A stretch of 64,000 nt of DNA, from contig JAGWMJ010000001.1 of NCBI GenBank assembly GCA_028871815.1, positions 434,001-498,000 on the forward strand, in the 5' to 3' direction. The notes beneath the pieces were generated by a model, which was not told the DNA's origin, ran no database searches, and saw nothing but the letters and a program-made list of their open reading frames with translations. Positions 9,290-18,979 of this stretch are shown piece after piece (position 1 is the stretch's first letter; each line of letters starts with the position of its first letter). This DNA is from Armatimonadota bacterium. GTDB lineage: Bacteria > Armatimonadota > Chthonomonadetes > Chthonomonadales > Chthonomonadaceae. Position numbers and translations under genes: made by a program.

Positions 9290-9290
9290 G

Positions 9291-10652
9291 TCAGGCCGCT
9301 TCCACTCTCATCCGGCTCATCAAATCCGGAACGCGCGACTCGGCATCCAGATTGAGACAGCGGTCGATCACCTCGGCAGCCCGGTCGGTGCCGAGCCGGG
9401 GTTCGGCCATCGTGCGGAATTTGGCCTCCACTTCCGCGTCGCTCATCTTGTTGCCCGCATGCCCCTTCGGGAACGTGACCTCGTGCGTTAGAACCGTGCC
9501 GCCGCGCAGGCGGATAATCAGCCGGTTGGGAATGCCTTCCGGATAGCGCGCATCCAGGTCTTCGCTGACCCGCACATCAATCTTTTGTACGAGCGCCAGC
9601 AGCAGTTCGTTATGCAGGTGCGCGTCGTCGAATGACGCTTGCGTAACCGCGCCATCCATCAGCGCGGCAGCCGTGCACCACGGGAGGCTGTGATCGGCCG
9701 TTTCGCGGGTGGTGGGCCGCCACTTTTCCGGCTCGCCGCCAATTATCTCGACCGCAGCGCGGAACGACTCGATGGTGATCGATTCGATATCGGCAACATC
9801 GGCAATTTGAGTCCGGAGCTTGAGGGCGGCATCGATGGCGCTCTGCGAATGGTATTCGGCCGGGAAGAGCTTGATATAGGTTCTATCTATCATGAACCCG
9901 TCGCCTGCCGGTTCCGCGATCTCGAAGGGGCCCGATACCTGGTGAAAAAAGCCCATTTCGCCTTCAAATACTTCGGATGGTCCCGTCATTCCCAACGCTG
10001 CCAGGCGAGCGGCAAACAGCGCGTTACGGCTGGCATTGGCAAAGGCGCATCCCTTCCAGTGCGAGAGCATTCCGACCCGCGTTTGGCGCATGGCATTGTT
10101 GGGCACACCCGCCAGCCCCTGCGCATGTGTCATCTGCTCGGCGGTAAGGCCCAGGAGCTTGCAGGCTGCGAGCGTGGCGCTGAACGAACCGTACGTGACG
10201 TGATCCCACCCGCGCACGCGGATGCTGCAGGCGTCGCAAAGGCGGCACTGAACCTCGTACGCCAGCACAATGGCGGTTATAAGATCCTCGCCGGATGCCC
10301 GGGCGATTTCGGCCGCAGCAAGCGCTGCGGCGATGTTGTCGCTGGGATGCGCCGGCTCTTTTGAGAGGTAGGTGTCGTTGTAATCCAGATATCGGAACAT
10401 AACGCCGTTTGCGAAAGCCGCATCCTCGGGAGACGAGCCATGGGTGGTGCCGATAACGGCTGCCGGCTGCGTGGAACTAACGGTGAGCGCCAATTTGCGG
10501 GCGATTTGCGCCGGCGCAGCATCCCACGCGCCCATCGCGCAGCCGAGAGAATCGAGCAGGCGACGGCGCGCCTCATGGCGCGTGGCAAGCGGAATATCCT
10601 CATAACGGAGGCGACTGGCAAAAGCGCTCAGCCGTTCGGCAAGCAGTGTCAT
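9291..10652 (-). CDS. prpD: MmgE/PrpD family 2-methylcitrate dehydratase
   Basis: 453 residues from the ATG at 10652 (start of MTLLAERLSAF), the expected length of the MmgE/PrpD family. The frame stays open far upstream, but that part is antisense-of-frame to the acyl-CoA dehydrogenase and is not coding. Family features include an early RRLLDSLGCAMGAWD segment, AYEVQCRLCDAC and GAVTQASFDD. It dehydrates 2-methylcitrate to 2-methylaconitate. It lies 16 bp after the acyl-CoA dehydrogenase stop and 1 bp before prpB. No aconitase for the rehydration step is in the window. Confidence 0.87.
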   Translation of the reverse strand: MTLLAERLSAFASRLRYEDIPLATRHEARRRLLDSLGCAMGAWDAAPAQIARKLALTVSSTQPAAVIGTTHGSSPEDAAFANGVMFRYLDYNDTYLSKEPAHPSDNIAAALAAAEIARASGEDLITAIVLAYEVQCRLCDACSIRVRGWDHVTYGSFSATLAACKLLGLTAEQMTHAQGLAGVPNNAMRQTRVGMLSHWKGCAFANASRNALFAARLAALGMTGPSEVFEGEMGFFHQVSGPFEIAEPAGDGFMIDRTYIKLFPAEYHSQSAIDAALKLRTQIADVADIESITIESFRAAVEIIGGEPEKWRPTTRETADHSLPWCTAAALMDGAVTQASFDDAHLHNELLLALVQKIDVRVSEDLDARYPEGIPNRLIIRLRGGTVLTHEVTFPKGHAGNKMSDAEVEAKFRTMAEPRLGTDRAAEVIDRCLNLDAESRVPDLMSRMRVEAA

Positions 10653-10668
10653 CTGTTGGCGGATCCCT

Positions 10669-12453
10669 CTATGCTCCCCATGGAAACCCCTCACTTTGCA
10701 GCACCAACGCCGCCACCTTTCGGCGGAGCGCCACGGTGTTTGCCGTGGACGGTCGCAGCAGCCGGCGCACCACCGCGTAGTGTGTGGCCAACGCATCGCC
10801 CTGCGCGCATGCGACGAGCACGGTGCGCGCAAGGTGCGCCGCGCGGTCGGCCGCGTCCGATGCCAGTGTTTGCAGCGCCGCGAGGGCACACTCTGCGCGG
10901 TCACCAGGCGCCGATTCCTGCAGCATGGAAACCCGAATCGCCGAGCTTTCCAGGGCAAGGAGGTCGGCGGCCATGTCGGCGATCGCCGCGGCAACTTCCT
11001 GCTGCTCGGCCAGCCCTTCGCCCAGCGCCTCCCATGCCTGCCCGGCGACATACAGCAGCACATTGCGCATCTCGCCAACCAGGGCCCGCGCGGCGCCGAG
11101 CGGATCCGTTGATTCCAGCGTTTCCGGCGGCGCCAACACCGTATCGCGAAGCCGATGCGCTGCCGATTCCAGGTCCAGCCGGCCGGCCTTTGCCCGCCGC
11201 AGGGCCTGATCCAGCACGGTGAGGCGATTGATCTCGTTGGTGCCCTCAAAGATGCGGTTGATGCGCGCGTCGCGGTAAGCTCGCGCCATCGGAAACTCTT
11301 CGGTATAACCGTAGCCGCCGTGAATCTGCAGCGCCTCATCCACCACGTAGTCCAGCATCTCGGAGCCATAGAACTTGATGATTGCGCACTCGATGCTGTA
11401 CTCTTCGGCCGCGGCTCGGTAGCCCTCGAGCGCCGCGGGCGAGGCGTGATCGATCCGGCCAAAGATGTCGTCCCAGTAACCGGCCACGCGGTAGACCATG
11501 CTTTCCGCTGCGAAGATGCGGGTCGCCATTTCGCCCAGCTTGGCCTGGATGAGGCCGAAGTTGGCGATTGCCTGACCGAACTGGGAGCGCTGAAGCGCAT
11601 ATTTCGCAGCGGCGGCCAGCGCCTCCTTGGAGGCTCCAAGCGCGCCGGCGCCTATTGCATACCGTCCCAGGTTGAGTGGGTAGAGCGCGGCCCGGTGGCC
11701 TTTGCCGATTTCGCCGAGCACGTTTTCTACCGGGACCTCGGCATTCTCAAGAACCACACGCCGGGTGGAGGACCCCTTCAGACCCAGCTTTAGCTCCTCG
11801 CGCCCGAGCGAGACGCCCGGCGCGGAGGTTTCGACCAGAAACGCCGTCATCTTCTCACCATCTACCTTGGCGAACACCGTGAGCAAGTCGGCGAAGCCGG
11901 CGTTGGTGGTCCACATCTTGGTGCCGTTCAGCAGGTAGCACCCGCGCGGTTCATCCAGCGTGGCGGTCGTTTTGGCGGCCAGCGCGTCGGAACCGGAGTT
12001 CGCCTCACTGAGCGCAAAGGCGCTCAGTCGTTCGCCAGAGGCCATGGTAGGAAGGTACTTCTGCTTCTGCGCAGGAGTACCGAAGAAGAGGAGGGGAAGC
12101 GTGCCGATGCCGATGTGGGCGCCAACCGAGATGGCGAAAGAGGCGTTCGGCGCGGCCTTTTCGGTGATGAGCGTGACTGCCGACTTGTTGAGGCCGAGGC
12201 CGCCGTAGCACTCCGGAACGCCAATGGCCAGCAGGCCCAGGTCGCCCGCACCCTGAACCAGCCTGCGCATGAGGCCCTCTTGCTGGTGCTCGATCTCGTC
12301 GAGGCGCGGCATCACTTCGCGACGGACGTAATCGGCCATGGTGCGCGCCATCTGTCGCGTTTCGGCGCTAAGTTGTTCGGGTATCAGGATGCTGTTTGGG
12401 CCGGCGGCATCAATCAGAAATGCACCGCCGGCAGGCACAGGCGACTCTGCCAT
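10669..12453 (-). CDS. fadE: Acyl-CoA dehydrogenase (FadE-like, about 590 aa)
   Basis: 594 residues from the ATG at 12453, preceded by GGGAG; an upstream extension of the frame has no start signal and non-coding composition. The core FAD-dependent acyl-CoA dehydrogenase fold is seen in FALSEANSGSD, TKMWTTNAGFADLLTVFAK and IHGGYGYTEEFPMARAYRD; the probable catalytic glutamate is in FEGTNEINR. A C-terminal extension of about 180 residues resembles very-long-chain enzymes and Bacillus FadE, which has almost the same length. It oxidises acyl-CoA to trans-2-enoyl-CoA. Being first in an operon with methylcitrate genes suggests odd- or branched-chain substrates that yield propionyl-CoA. Confidence 0.88.
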   Translation of the reverse strand: MAESPVPAGGAFLIDAAGPNSILIPEQLSAETRQMARTMADYVRREVMPRLDEIEHQQEGLMRRLVQGAGDLGLLAIGVPECYGGLGLNKSAVTLITEKAAPNASFAISVGAHIGIGTLPLLFFGTPAQKQKYLPTMASGERLSAFALSEANSGSDALAAKTTATLDEPRGCYLLNGTKMWTTNAGFADLLTVFAKVDGEKMTAFLVETSAPGVSLGREELKLGLKGSSTRRVVLENAEVPVENVLGEIGKGHRAALYPLNLGRYAIGAGALGASKEALAAAAKYALQRSQFGQAIANFGLIQAKLGEMATRIFAAESMVYRVAGYWDDIFGRIDHASPAALEGYRAAAEEYSIECAIIKFYGSEMLDYVVDEALQIHGGYGYTEEFPMARAYRDARINRIFEGTNEINRLTVLDQALRRAKAGRLDLESAAHRLRDTVLAPPETLESTDPLGAARALVGEMRNVLLYVAGQAWEALGEGLAEQQEVAAAIADMAADLLALESSAIRVSMLQESAPGDRAECALAALQTLASDAADRAAHLARTVLVACAQGDALATHYAVVRRLLRPSTANTVALRRKVAALVLQSEGFPWGA

Positions 12454-12911
12454 GTGGTCTCCCTTTAGGCCGCCGCCCCGGCCAGTCAAATCGCGCAGCA
12501 TCGCGCAGGCGCAAGCGGAGGTTTGCGTAACGGCGGCGCGCCGTGGCGCCACGTATGAGTATACCGCGCGAGGGAGGGTGCGCGAAAGCGTCTCGCCCGT
12601 CCAGGTCCGGCTCGCAGGCCGGAGCGCAGGGAGTGCCAGGCACGGCGGACCGCGCGGATGGAAGGCGCCATGAGCGGGTCTGATTTCACCATGACCGTGG
12701 CTGCCGGAAAGGGGATGGCACACCAGCAGCGACGGCTGGGGATCGATGACCGGAAGCGTCGAGCAGGACGGCGCGTCCGTGCGGCTTAGCGGCCGCACTT
12801 CGGCGGGATCTGCCCGGTGATGGCCGGGGTTCCGAACCGGCTCAACCCGCAACCGTCGCCTATTTCGAGGGGAGCCGCAAACCACGGCGCCGTTCGGCAT
12901 GAGGCCGCTGC
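12454..12911. other. Gene-free spacer (458 bp)
   Basis: No convincing coding frame on either strand. A TATACT at 12558-12563 (minus strand), about 105 bases before the acyl-CoA dehydrogenase ATG, is the only -10-like element, and its -35 is weak. The segment is very GC-rich. Confidence 0.4.
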
Positions 12912-13664
12912 CTACTGGCCGTACCGATAGTCCTTATGCGCGATAATGGCTTCCGCTTTGGCGATGCGCTCCTTGGTGAGTGGATGCGTCTGCATCCATT
13001 CCGGTGGGCCCGCGCCGGTCCGTTTCTCCAGGAGCATCATCTTGTGGAAGAACCGGATCATCCCCTCCGGGTTGTAGCCGGCGTGGTAGGCGTAGCTCAG
13101 ACCGCGTCGGTCTGCCTCGTATTCATCGTCACGGCTGTATTTCAGGTTGAAGATGTCGTCCGCCAGGCCGGCAAGGTTTTGTGCAGTCGGGTTGGGTATG
13201 GCCAACGCAATAAGCACGTTGGTGGCCATCTGCGACGAGATCATTCTGGCCACGTGGCGGGCATTGATGTGCCCTAGCTCGTGCCCGATCACGCACGCGA
13301 GCGCGTCATCGTCATTGCCGATAAAATCGAGCAGACCCTGGTCCACGTAGACCGGACCACCGGGAAGCGAGAATGCGTTGATCTCGCGCGTATCCAGCAC
13401 CTTGAAGGAGTATGGAACATCGCGCCGGTCGATATGCGGGAGAAGCGAGCGGCCGATCCGGCGCACACGCTCGGCGTCCGGCGAGGTGGAATCGACGCGG
13501 AACTGCTGCTCCACCTGGCTGGCGGCGTCCTTGCCAAGAGCGATCTCCTGCTTCGTGGAGAGAAAGCTTTTGGTGCGGCAGCCCGCGGAACCGATCAGCG
13601 CCAGGAGCAGCGCGACAGCTGCCATAATCCGCGCTGCGGAGCGACTGCGCTTAACGGGCTTCAT
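12912..13664 (-). CDS. M48 family metallopeptidase, lipoprotein
   Basis: 250 residues. Signal peptide with lipobox IGSAGC (Cys29), so probably anchored on the periplasmic side. Zinc site HELGH at 128-132 and the third ligand region E181xxxD185 in DDEYEADRRG match M48 peptidases of the LoiP/BepA type, which handle misfolded envelope proteins. HPLTKERIAKAEAI near the end is the conserved M48 tail. The start overlaps the stop of the upstream acyltransferase gene (ATGA), so it is the last gene of a three-gene operon. Confidence 0.88.
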   Translation of the reverse strand: MKPVKRSRSAARIMAAVALLLALIGSAGCRTKSFLSTKQEIALGKDAASQVEQQFRVDSTSPDAERVRRIGRSLLPHIDRRDVPYSFKVLDTREINAFSLPGGPVYVDQGLLDFIGNDDDALACVIGHELGHINARHVARMISSQMATNVLIALAIPNPTAQNLAGLADDIFNLKYSRDDEYEADRRGLSYAYHAGYNPEGMIRFFHKMMLLEKRTGAGPPEWMQTHPLTKERIAKAEAIIAHKDYRYGQ

Positions 13665-14866
13665 CGTGTCGCCGCCTCTTCGCCCCGTCGCGTCGTTGTC
13701 TTCGCCCTCGAGCGGCCGGCGTTTGCGGCCATGCGTTTCGCTGTTCGCTCCACTACCCGCTCACACTGGTTCACCAGCAGGCCGGCCCTGCCGGCGACCT
13801 GCTTCCACGCCTCCGAACCGCCATATTCGCGCAGCAGAATCAGGCGGTGGTTGATGCGCACCTCGGGTTTCCAGCGCGCCTTGTAAGGCTCACCGCCGCG
13901 CAGGAAGTCGAACTCGCAGCAGCCTTCATCGATTGCGCACCGGATCGCCTCGCCGGTGAGCAGCGTCCCCAGGCTGTACCGGGCCATCTCCGGCGCGAAG
14001 CCGCCAAGGTAGTAGTAGAGCCGTTTCTGAAACGAAAAACAGTAGAGCGCGGCCTGCGCCTTTTCATCCATGCTGAGGATGTGCAGACGCAGCCACCCGC
14101 GCTCCAGGAAGCGGGCGGCTACCTCCCGGTGAAAGAGCTGTACGCGGCAGTTGGAGAGCACTCCGGGCATTAGCCTGGCGTTCCATCGCTGACCGTGCAG
14201 CGTAAAGAGCGCATCCAGGTCGGCATGCAGCGACTCTGCATTGGCGAGGCGGTACCCCGGCTCGGCGGTCTCACGGGCGGCAAGGCGCGCATAGTACCGG
14301 AGGTTGGATCGCATCGATTTGCCCAGCGAGGCCAGAAAGTCGTCGTGGCTGGCCGGCAGGCTCAGGTAGGGGCACGGCTCCATCATACTGACGTGCCGAT
14401 CCGGCAGAGGCTCGCCGGCGCCAACCGCGCCGGCCAGCATCGGACTGTGAGGCGGAAGTTGCTGCAGATCGGCATAGTCCCACCCGGAAAGCTCGTTCCG
14501 CATGTATCCGAGGAGCGCGGAGACAACTTCGCCGTGGTACCCCGGTGCGATCAGCGGGCCGAGATAGTCGCTCCGGCCGGTGCCGGCCCATGCGAGGCGG
14601 CGCAGCGGCGTGCGAAGGTGGCGGCTGACGTACATTGGGGCCAGCGCGACGAGCTCGGACCCGCTATAGAGCGCCAGCAGCAGAAAGCGCTTACGCGCGT
14701 GGTAGACCTGCCACCATGCTTCTACCCACTCCCAGGTCTGGTAGGGCGTGGCGTCCGACGCCGACTGCTGCAGAGCCTGCCACGCCGGGCGCAGCGCTTC
14801 CAGCGAGTCGCGCTCGGTGTGCGCCTCGACGCGAAGCGCCGGACCGCCCGGTCGTGCTGCCGCCAT
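13661..14866 (-). CDS. CelD/BcsL-type GNAT acyltransferase
   Basis: 401 residues with two GNAT-like halves. N-terminal YQTWEWVEAWWQVY and C-terminal YYYLGGFAPEMARYSLGTLL plus EFDFLRGGEPYKARW are characteristic of the CelD/BcsL (Acetyltransf_6, FemAB-like) family, often encoded with envelope polysaccharide genes. Cytoplasmic, no signal peptide; arginine/lysine-rich tail. It starts 13 bp after the Ntn-hydrolase stop and overlaps the M48 peptidase start. The acyl donor and acceptor cannot be read from sequence. Confidence 0.8.
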   Translation of the reverse strand: MAAARPGGPALRVEAHTERDSLEALRPAWQALQQSASDATPYQTWEWVEAWWQVYHARKRFLLLALYSGSELVALAPMYVSRHLRTPLRRLAWAGTGRSDYLGPLIAPGYHGEVVSALLGYMRNELSGWDYADLQQLPPHSPMLAGAVGAGEPLPDRHVSMMEPCPYLSLPASHDDFLASLGKSMRSNLRYYARLAARETAEPGYRLANAESLHADLDALFTLHGQRWNARLMPGVLSNCRVQLFHREVAARFLERGWLRLHILSMDEKAQAALYCFSFQKRLYYYLGGFAPEMARYSLGTLLTGEAIRCAIDEGCCEFDFLRGGEPYKARWKPEVRINHRLILLREYGGSEAWKQVAGRAGLLVNQCERVVERTAKRMAANAGRSRAKTTTRRGEEAATR

Positions 14867-14879
14867 CAGGATGCAGCCA

Positions 14880-16301
14880 TCATGGCGCCGAGATCGGCGG
14901 CGCCGGCGGCTCGGGTTTGACGCCGGCGGTGAACAGGGTCCATGGTTCGGGCTTCATGTCCTTGAGGTATTTACCCAGTCCCTCTGCAAACTGCGGGTTC
15001 CTCTGCGCCAGCGACGCCGTGCTGAAGGTCTCGCCATCCGGGATATTCATTCGCGCCCATGTTTGCATCTTTGCGGCCAGCGTGGAAGTGGTCACCTTGG
15101 CGTTGCACGCGCCTGAGAAGCCACCTTTACCGCAAAGCGTGTTACCCGTTGCGCCCCTGGCGCCGGTTATGCCGTCCGTAGTGTCTTCCAGGAAGCTGCG
15201 GGCCAGCTGCGCGTTGATATGCCCCTTGTTGGCATTCAATACCTGCTGCCAGCGGGCGGCGCGGTGCGTGCAGCTGGGGTTATCGGCGGCGCCGGGATAG
15301 CACTCCTGCGCGATGATTTTGGGGTTTTCAGCGTAGTTGGCGGAGTAGTACGCGCCGTCGGCAGTGTGGTCGAACTCGGTGGCCGTGAGGCCGAGCTGCA
15401 GCTTGCCGATCTCGTTGGTTTTGAGATCGCCCAACAGCCACGTGTTGGCATATCCACCGTTGTTACCGGCGCTGATAATCTTCACAAACCCGGCCAGCGA
15501 ATCTGCGTACTGAACCGCCTTGCGCATCCGCATAAACTCCGGCACGCCGTTCGGATCGAAGTCCTTGAACCCGCCGATCGTGGTTTCCGTCACCATAATG
15601 CCCGCTTTGTTGATCGCCCAGTCGGTAGCGCTGTCGATGAGGCCCGGCAGGGTGTCCATCAGGAACTCGTTGCCCTGGGAGGGCGCCACATTAAGGAGCA
15701 GCTTGAACCGCTCGCCTTCCAGATAGCTCCACCAGAAGTTCTGCCCCATCACAATCTTGTGGTCTGCGGTCCAGCTGCCCGTGGCAACAAATGCGCTGCA
15801 GGCCATTGGCGCGCCGCTGCCGACCAGGCCGGTCTGCCTGCTGTTGAGCCAGGGGATGTAGTAATCGGAAATCTCGATATCGCTGTTTTCCGCCAGAACA
15901 TCGGTAGCATCTTCGGCGTATCCTCGCGCTTCCACGCCTTTAGCGATTCCCTCGATCTCCTGCTGGTACTCCGGGTCGAGCTTCGGCCAGAAGATGGCCC
16001 GAGCCGTTTTGCGGTAGTAGGCCCAGTTGGTGGCGGGGTTACGCCCTGCCTCCCACTGCATCGTTCTGATGGCGTCATCAATCTCCGGCGCCAGCAGATA
16101 CCCGTACTGATAGCCACGGGCGGCGCCATCGCCGGTAATTCGCGCCACTATCCAGCCGTTGCTTTCCGCTCGCCAGGCGCCCGCCATGGGGTTTGGCGCC
16201 GGTTGCGCTGCGGCGCGCGGCGGCAGCCGGTGCGCCATAGCCAGCCCGGCCAATGCGGCGGCCGCGATCAGGCCGGTGACCAACCATGGGGCTCTCTTCA
16301 T
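14880..16301 (-). CDS. Secreted Ntn-hydrolase (phospholipase B-like / C45-like)
   Basis: 473 residues with a clear N-terminal signal segment (residues 1-24). The order of motifs fits N-terminal-nucleophile hydrolases related to phospholipase B-like proteins and C45 peptidases: RGYQYGYLLAPEI near 62, GAPMACSAFVATGSWTAD with the presumed nucleophile Cys168 after an autocleavage point, GQNFWWSYLEGERF, and GIMVTETTIGG. It probably hydrolyses an amide or ester bond in the periplasm or outside the cell; the substrate is unknown. First gene of an operon with the CelD-type enzyme and M48 peptidase. A fragment of an hldD 3' end lies 120 bp upstream. Confidence 0.7.
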   Translation of the reverse strand: MKRAPWLVTGLIAAAALAGLAMAHRLPPRAAAQPAPNPMAGAWRAESNGWIVARITGDGAARGYQYGYLLAPEIDDAIRTMQWEAGRNPATNWAYYRKTARAIFWPKLDPEYQQEIEGIAKGVEARGYAEDATDVLAENSDIEISDYYIPWLNSRQTGLVGSGAPMACSAFVATGSWTADHKIVMGQNFWWSYLEGERFKLLLNVAPSQGNEFLMDTLPGLIDSATDWAINKAGIMVTETTIGGFKDFDPNGVPEFMRMRKAVQYADSLAGFVKIISAGNNGGYANTWLLGDLKTNEIGKLQLGLTATEFDHTADGAYYSANYAENPKIIAQECYPGAADNPSCTHRAARWQQVLNANKGHINAQLARSFLEDTTDGITGARGATGNTLCGKGGFSGACNAKVTTSTLAAKMQTWARMNIPDGETFSTASLAQRNPQFAEGLGKYLKDMKPEPWTLFTAGVKPEPPAPPISAP

Positions 16302-16421
16302 AACTTGTTAAGTGCTTTCTACCTGTGGGGACGCCGGATTCCGAGTTTCCTACAGGAAGAGTACCGGATTCCGGCGCGCGCGGGTTTCCACAAGGCGCTC
16401 CGCAGCACCGATCGGCGCCCC

Positions 16422-16605
16422 CCCAATCACGCCGGAGGGGCTGCTCCTCCCGCCAATCCATCCGCGCGCAGCCGCGGTTCAGGTAGTTCCGGACGTAGTC
16501 CGTCACGGCGGCGGCGAGAGTGCAGGGCTGCCACGGAATGCCGGTTTGCCGGCGGCAGGTCACTCAGTCAATTGCGCGCAGGGGGTAGAGTGCGGACGGA
16601 AGAAC
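16422..16605 (-). repeat. hldD 3'-end fragment, copy A
   Basis: About 130 bp match the last 45 codons of hldD (23326-23452) on the same strand, reading GIPWQPCTLAAAVTDYVRN and YLNRGCARMDWRE. One base is missing near the end, so the original stop is out of frame. The remaining 55 bp (to 16605) match only copy B at 21005-21186, so A and B are closer to each other than to hldD. It has no start and is not a gene. Confidence 0.75.
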
Positions 16606-17446
16606 GCCGCTGCAAGCTCCGAAGCCAGCGCGCGCCATCCGATCTTAGAATGCCACGTGGATATTGTTGGAATAGTCCGGCACGCACCTGCGGCATGATT
16701 GAGCCGCCTGGGACGGCCCGCACAATGCCGCGAGGAGAATTGCTGCGTCGATATCCGTGCCGACCACAACCGTACGGTCGCGCGACGGTAACCGGCGGGC
16801 AAAGGCTTCGCGCTCCTGGGACAGAAGACGCCAGCGACCGCGGCTACCGCGTCCTGCGATCGCAGCAACAGGCGCGCAGTGGCGAGCTTGTGGCGCCGCT
16901 GCACAACTCGAGATCGAGAGCGTTTCTAGTCATCCGACAACATGCGAACGCCTAACGTCGAGTAAATGTAAACAGCCTCTCATGCCCGCGGGCCAACGGC
17001 ACGGGGGGCGCCAACGCGCGCATCAAGGCACTGCTTGGCGTAAAACGGTATATCCTGGCTGATGTACGGCCGCCCGCCGGCCTAGCCGCGCGCAGCCCCG
17101 TTCGGGAACGTGTACGGGGTGCCTCATGGCGCCGTCCAGATACCAGCCCTGTCGATTGGCCCCGGTTTGTCGGCAATCAAGCCATCCGTCCGCACATCAA
17201 TTACCCTTGGCGGCGGGTTGGAATGTAGGCACCACAAATGCCCTCCTGTGTCAGCGCCCTAGCAGGGCATGCCATCTGGTTTCCATAAGACGTGGCGCGG
17301 TGTGGACGCCTTATACCGACGAGCCGAGCGTCCCGATTGCACACGCCACGGCGGGCGCGGATTCTGCTTCGGGCGTCGAATCGGCCGTCGTCGGCCATCA
17401 GCAGCGACGTCGCTGTGCAATGGAGCTACCGTCCATGCAAGAATGG
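16606..17446. other. Gene-free region (840 bp) with one coding-like remnant
   Basis: No complete gene recognised. On the minus strand from about 16930 to 16650 an open frame without a start codon encodes a signal-peptide-like stretch (AAILLAALCGPSQAAQSCRR) ending VPDYSNNIHVAF, which may be a decayed secreted protein. The rest (16930-17446) shows no feature I can support. Confidence 0.35.
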
Positions 17447-18106
17447 CTACAGATCGCCGCGGCCGACGATGCGCAGATTATGCGAGTCCGCCCCCGCTAG
17501 CGGACCGGACACGATGCCTACATCGTCTGGCGGAGGCGGAATGTTGATCACCAGGGCGTCCCGTTGCGGGCAAGGCCTGTCCTTCGGAAAGCGCGTAGGC
17601 TGCAGTTCCGCAACCCATTTGGTGGGTAGCTGCTGGCGAAGCATATTGTAGTTGCCGATTGCCTCCACCTCCACCCGCACGAGCCTTTCATATTCTTCGT
17701 ATGCGGTCGCGACGTCGCTATGCGCGGTTTCGAGTTGAACCTTCAGTAGAGCGTCAGATTGCGCCATGTGGCCGCTGCCCGCATTTGTGGGCAATGCGGC
17801 AATTGCGGCCACCGGCGTCTGCACCGCGGGCGCGTCAACCGTGGAGTATGTGTGGGTTGTAAGACTTGCATAAAACTGCTTGCATGCCGTATCCAGCGAG
17901 GCATTGACAATGGCCAGCAACGTTTCCGCCTTGCTCACTGCGAACTTCGCCTGATTCGTTACCGAAATATCCGACTGGTTCACAAGCCGCGAGGCCTCGA
18001 GCAGGTCTTTTAGCGCGCCCTTGTATAGCCTGTACAGCCGCAAGGCGCCACCGATCGCCACCGCAAGTATCAGAACCGTTCCCGCAACCACGGAGAGAAT
18101 CACCAT
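17447..18106 (-). CDS. Single-span membrane protein, weakly LemA-like
   Basis: 219 residues. Residues 3-24 form a transmembrane helix; residues about 30-170 are predicted helical with coiled-coil character. The segment AIGNYNMLRQQLPTKWVAEL followed by RFP resembles the YN...R...FP signature near the end of LemA proteins, but the match is partial. The C-terminus is proline-rich (NIPPPPDD). Third gene of a minus-strand cluster, 60 bp after the VWA-like gene. Function unknown; LemA-like membership is a guess to be tested by structure. Confidence 0.55.
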   Translation of the reverse strand: MVILSVVAGTVLILAVAIGGALRLYRLYKGALKDLLEASRLVNQSDISVTNQAKFAVSKAETLLAIVNASLDTACKQFYASLTTHTYSTVDAPAVQTPVAAIAALPTNAGSGHMAQSDALLKVQLETAHSDVATAYEEYERLVRVEVEAIGNYNMLRQQLPTKWVAELQPTRFPKDRPCPQRDALVINIPPPPDDVGIVSGPLAGADSHNLRIVGRGDL

Positions 18107-18166
18107 TTCCAGTCCCCTTTCGATCGCTACGGCAACCGCCGGCAGTGCATGACATCATCCTCGGAA

Positions 18167-18976
18167 CTAGGGCGTCATTGACGTCGGCAAGCTGGTTCCA
18201 TTTGACACGTAATATCCCTTGGGGGCGTTCGGCGAGCCCGTTGCTATATCAACAGCGCCCAGCGACTTAAACATCGTATCCCATACATCATATTCCGATT
18301 GCGACGTCGACGATCCGGCCGTGGCACCAACTGACTGTTGCGCTGCTTCTGCTGTGCGCGGAGATAGTCCGAGCATGATTATCGTGGCGGGCCCCGCTGC
18401 ATAGAGCTTGGCCAAGCTGCTCGACACCGTGGACCACGGCCAGTTTTCGTTGAATCCGTCTGTGACGCCAACGATGATCAATCGCCTGCCCGGTGGCCTC
18501 CGCCGCAATATCTCGGCAAATGCACTGGCATGATCCGTGCCGTACCCCCAGGCGGCCCCGCCGTACGTCGTCGCTGCAGTCTCGCCGGGCGACATGTGAC
18601 TGCCCGTCAGTAACCGCAACTGCTCGCTAGTCAAATCCGCCAATACTTGCGAGTAGTGCTTGCCGACGGTCCCCTCCGTCAGCCAGAGCGGATGCTTTCC
18701 CGCTGTAACCACGCGCAATCGGCCTGGCTGAACTTGACCTATCAAGGTGTTGACGAGTATCCGAATGGCTGCCGACCGTTTGTGATCAGCAGCGTCGCCA
18801 GCGGCCGGCCAGAGGTCGTTGCTGGCACTAGTATTCAGCAGCAGCACGACGTATGGGGTTTTGGCAGGACTTGGGCACCCATCTACGGACAGCGCAAACC
18901 CCGCCGAGCAAGCTGCCAGCAGCGCGCCGGCTGCCGCTCGGGCCCAACGGGGATCGCGCCAGGCACAGTGTTGCAT
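18167..18976 (-). CDS. Secreted VWA-like (von Willebrand factor A fold) protein
   Basis: 269 residues with an N-terminal signal segment (to about residue 33, possibly lipoprotein-type CSAGF). PYVVLLLNTSASND would be the first beta strand with a degenerate MIDAS (NxSxS instead of DxSxS), and RRLIIVGVTDGFNENW carries the later MIDAS Asp. Middle and C-terminal parts (YGGAAWGYGTDHASAFAEIL) alternate helix and strand as in a VWA Rossmann fold. It lies only 3 bp after the multi-span membrane gene. The serine/threonine-rich C-terminus is unusual. The ligand is unknown. Confidence 0.6.
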   Translation of the reverse strand: MQHCAWRDPRWARAAAGALLAACSAGFALSVDGCPSPAKTPYVVLLLNTSASNDLWPAAGDAADHKRSAAIRILVNTLIGQVQPGRLRVVTAGKHPLWLTEGTVGKHYSQVLADLTSEQLRLLTGSHMSPGETAATTYGGAAWGYGTDHASAFAEILRRRPPGRRLIIVGVTDGFNENWPWSTVSSSLAKLYAAGPATIIMLGLSPRTAEAAQQSVGATAGSSTSQSEYDVWDTMFKSLGAVDIATGSPNAPKGYYVSNGTSLPTSMTP

Positions 18977-18979
18977 GGT

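Noticed and set aside
10653-11639. N-terminal extension of the prpD frame (782 residues)
   Set aside because: This part overlaps the acyl-CoA dehydrogenase in another frame, is arginine/proline-rich and has no family similarity; prpD begins at 10652.
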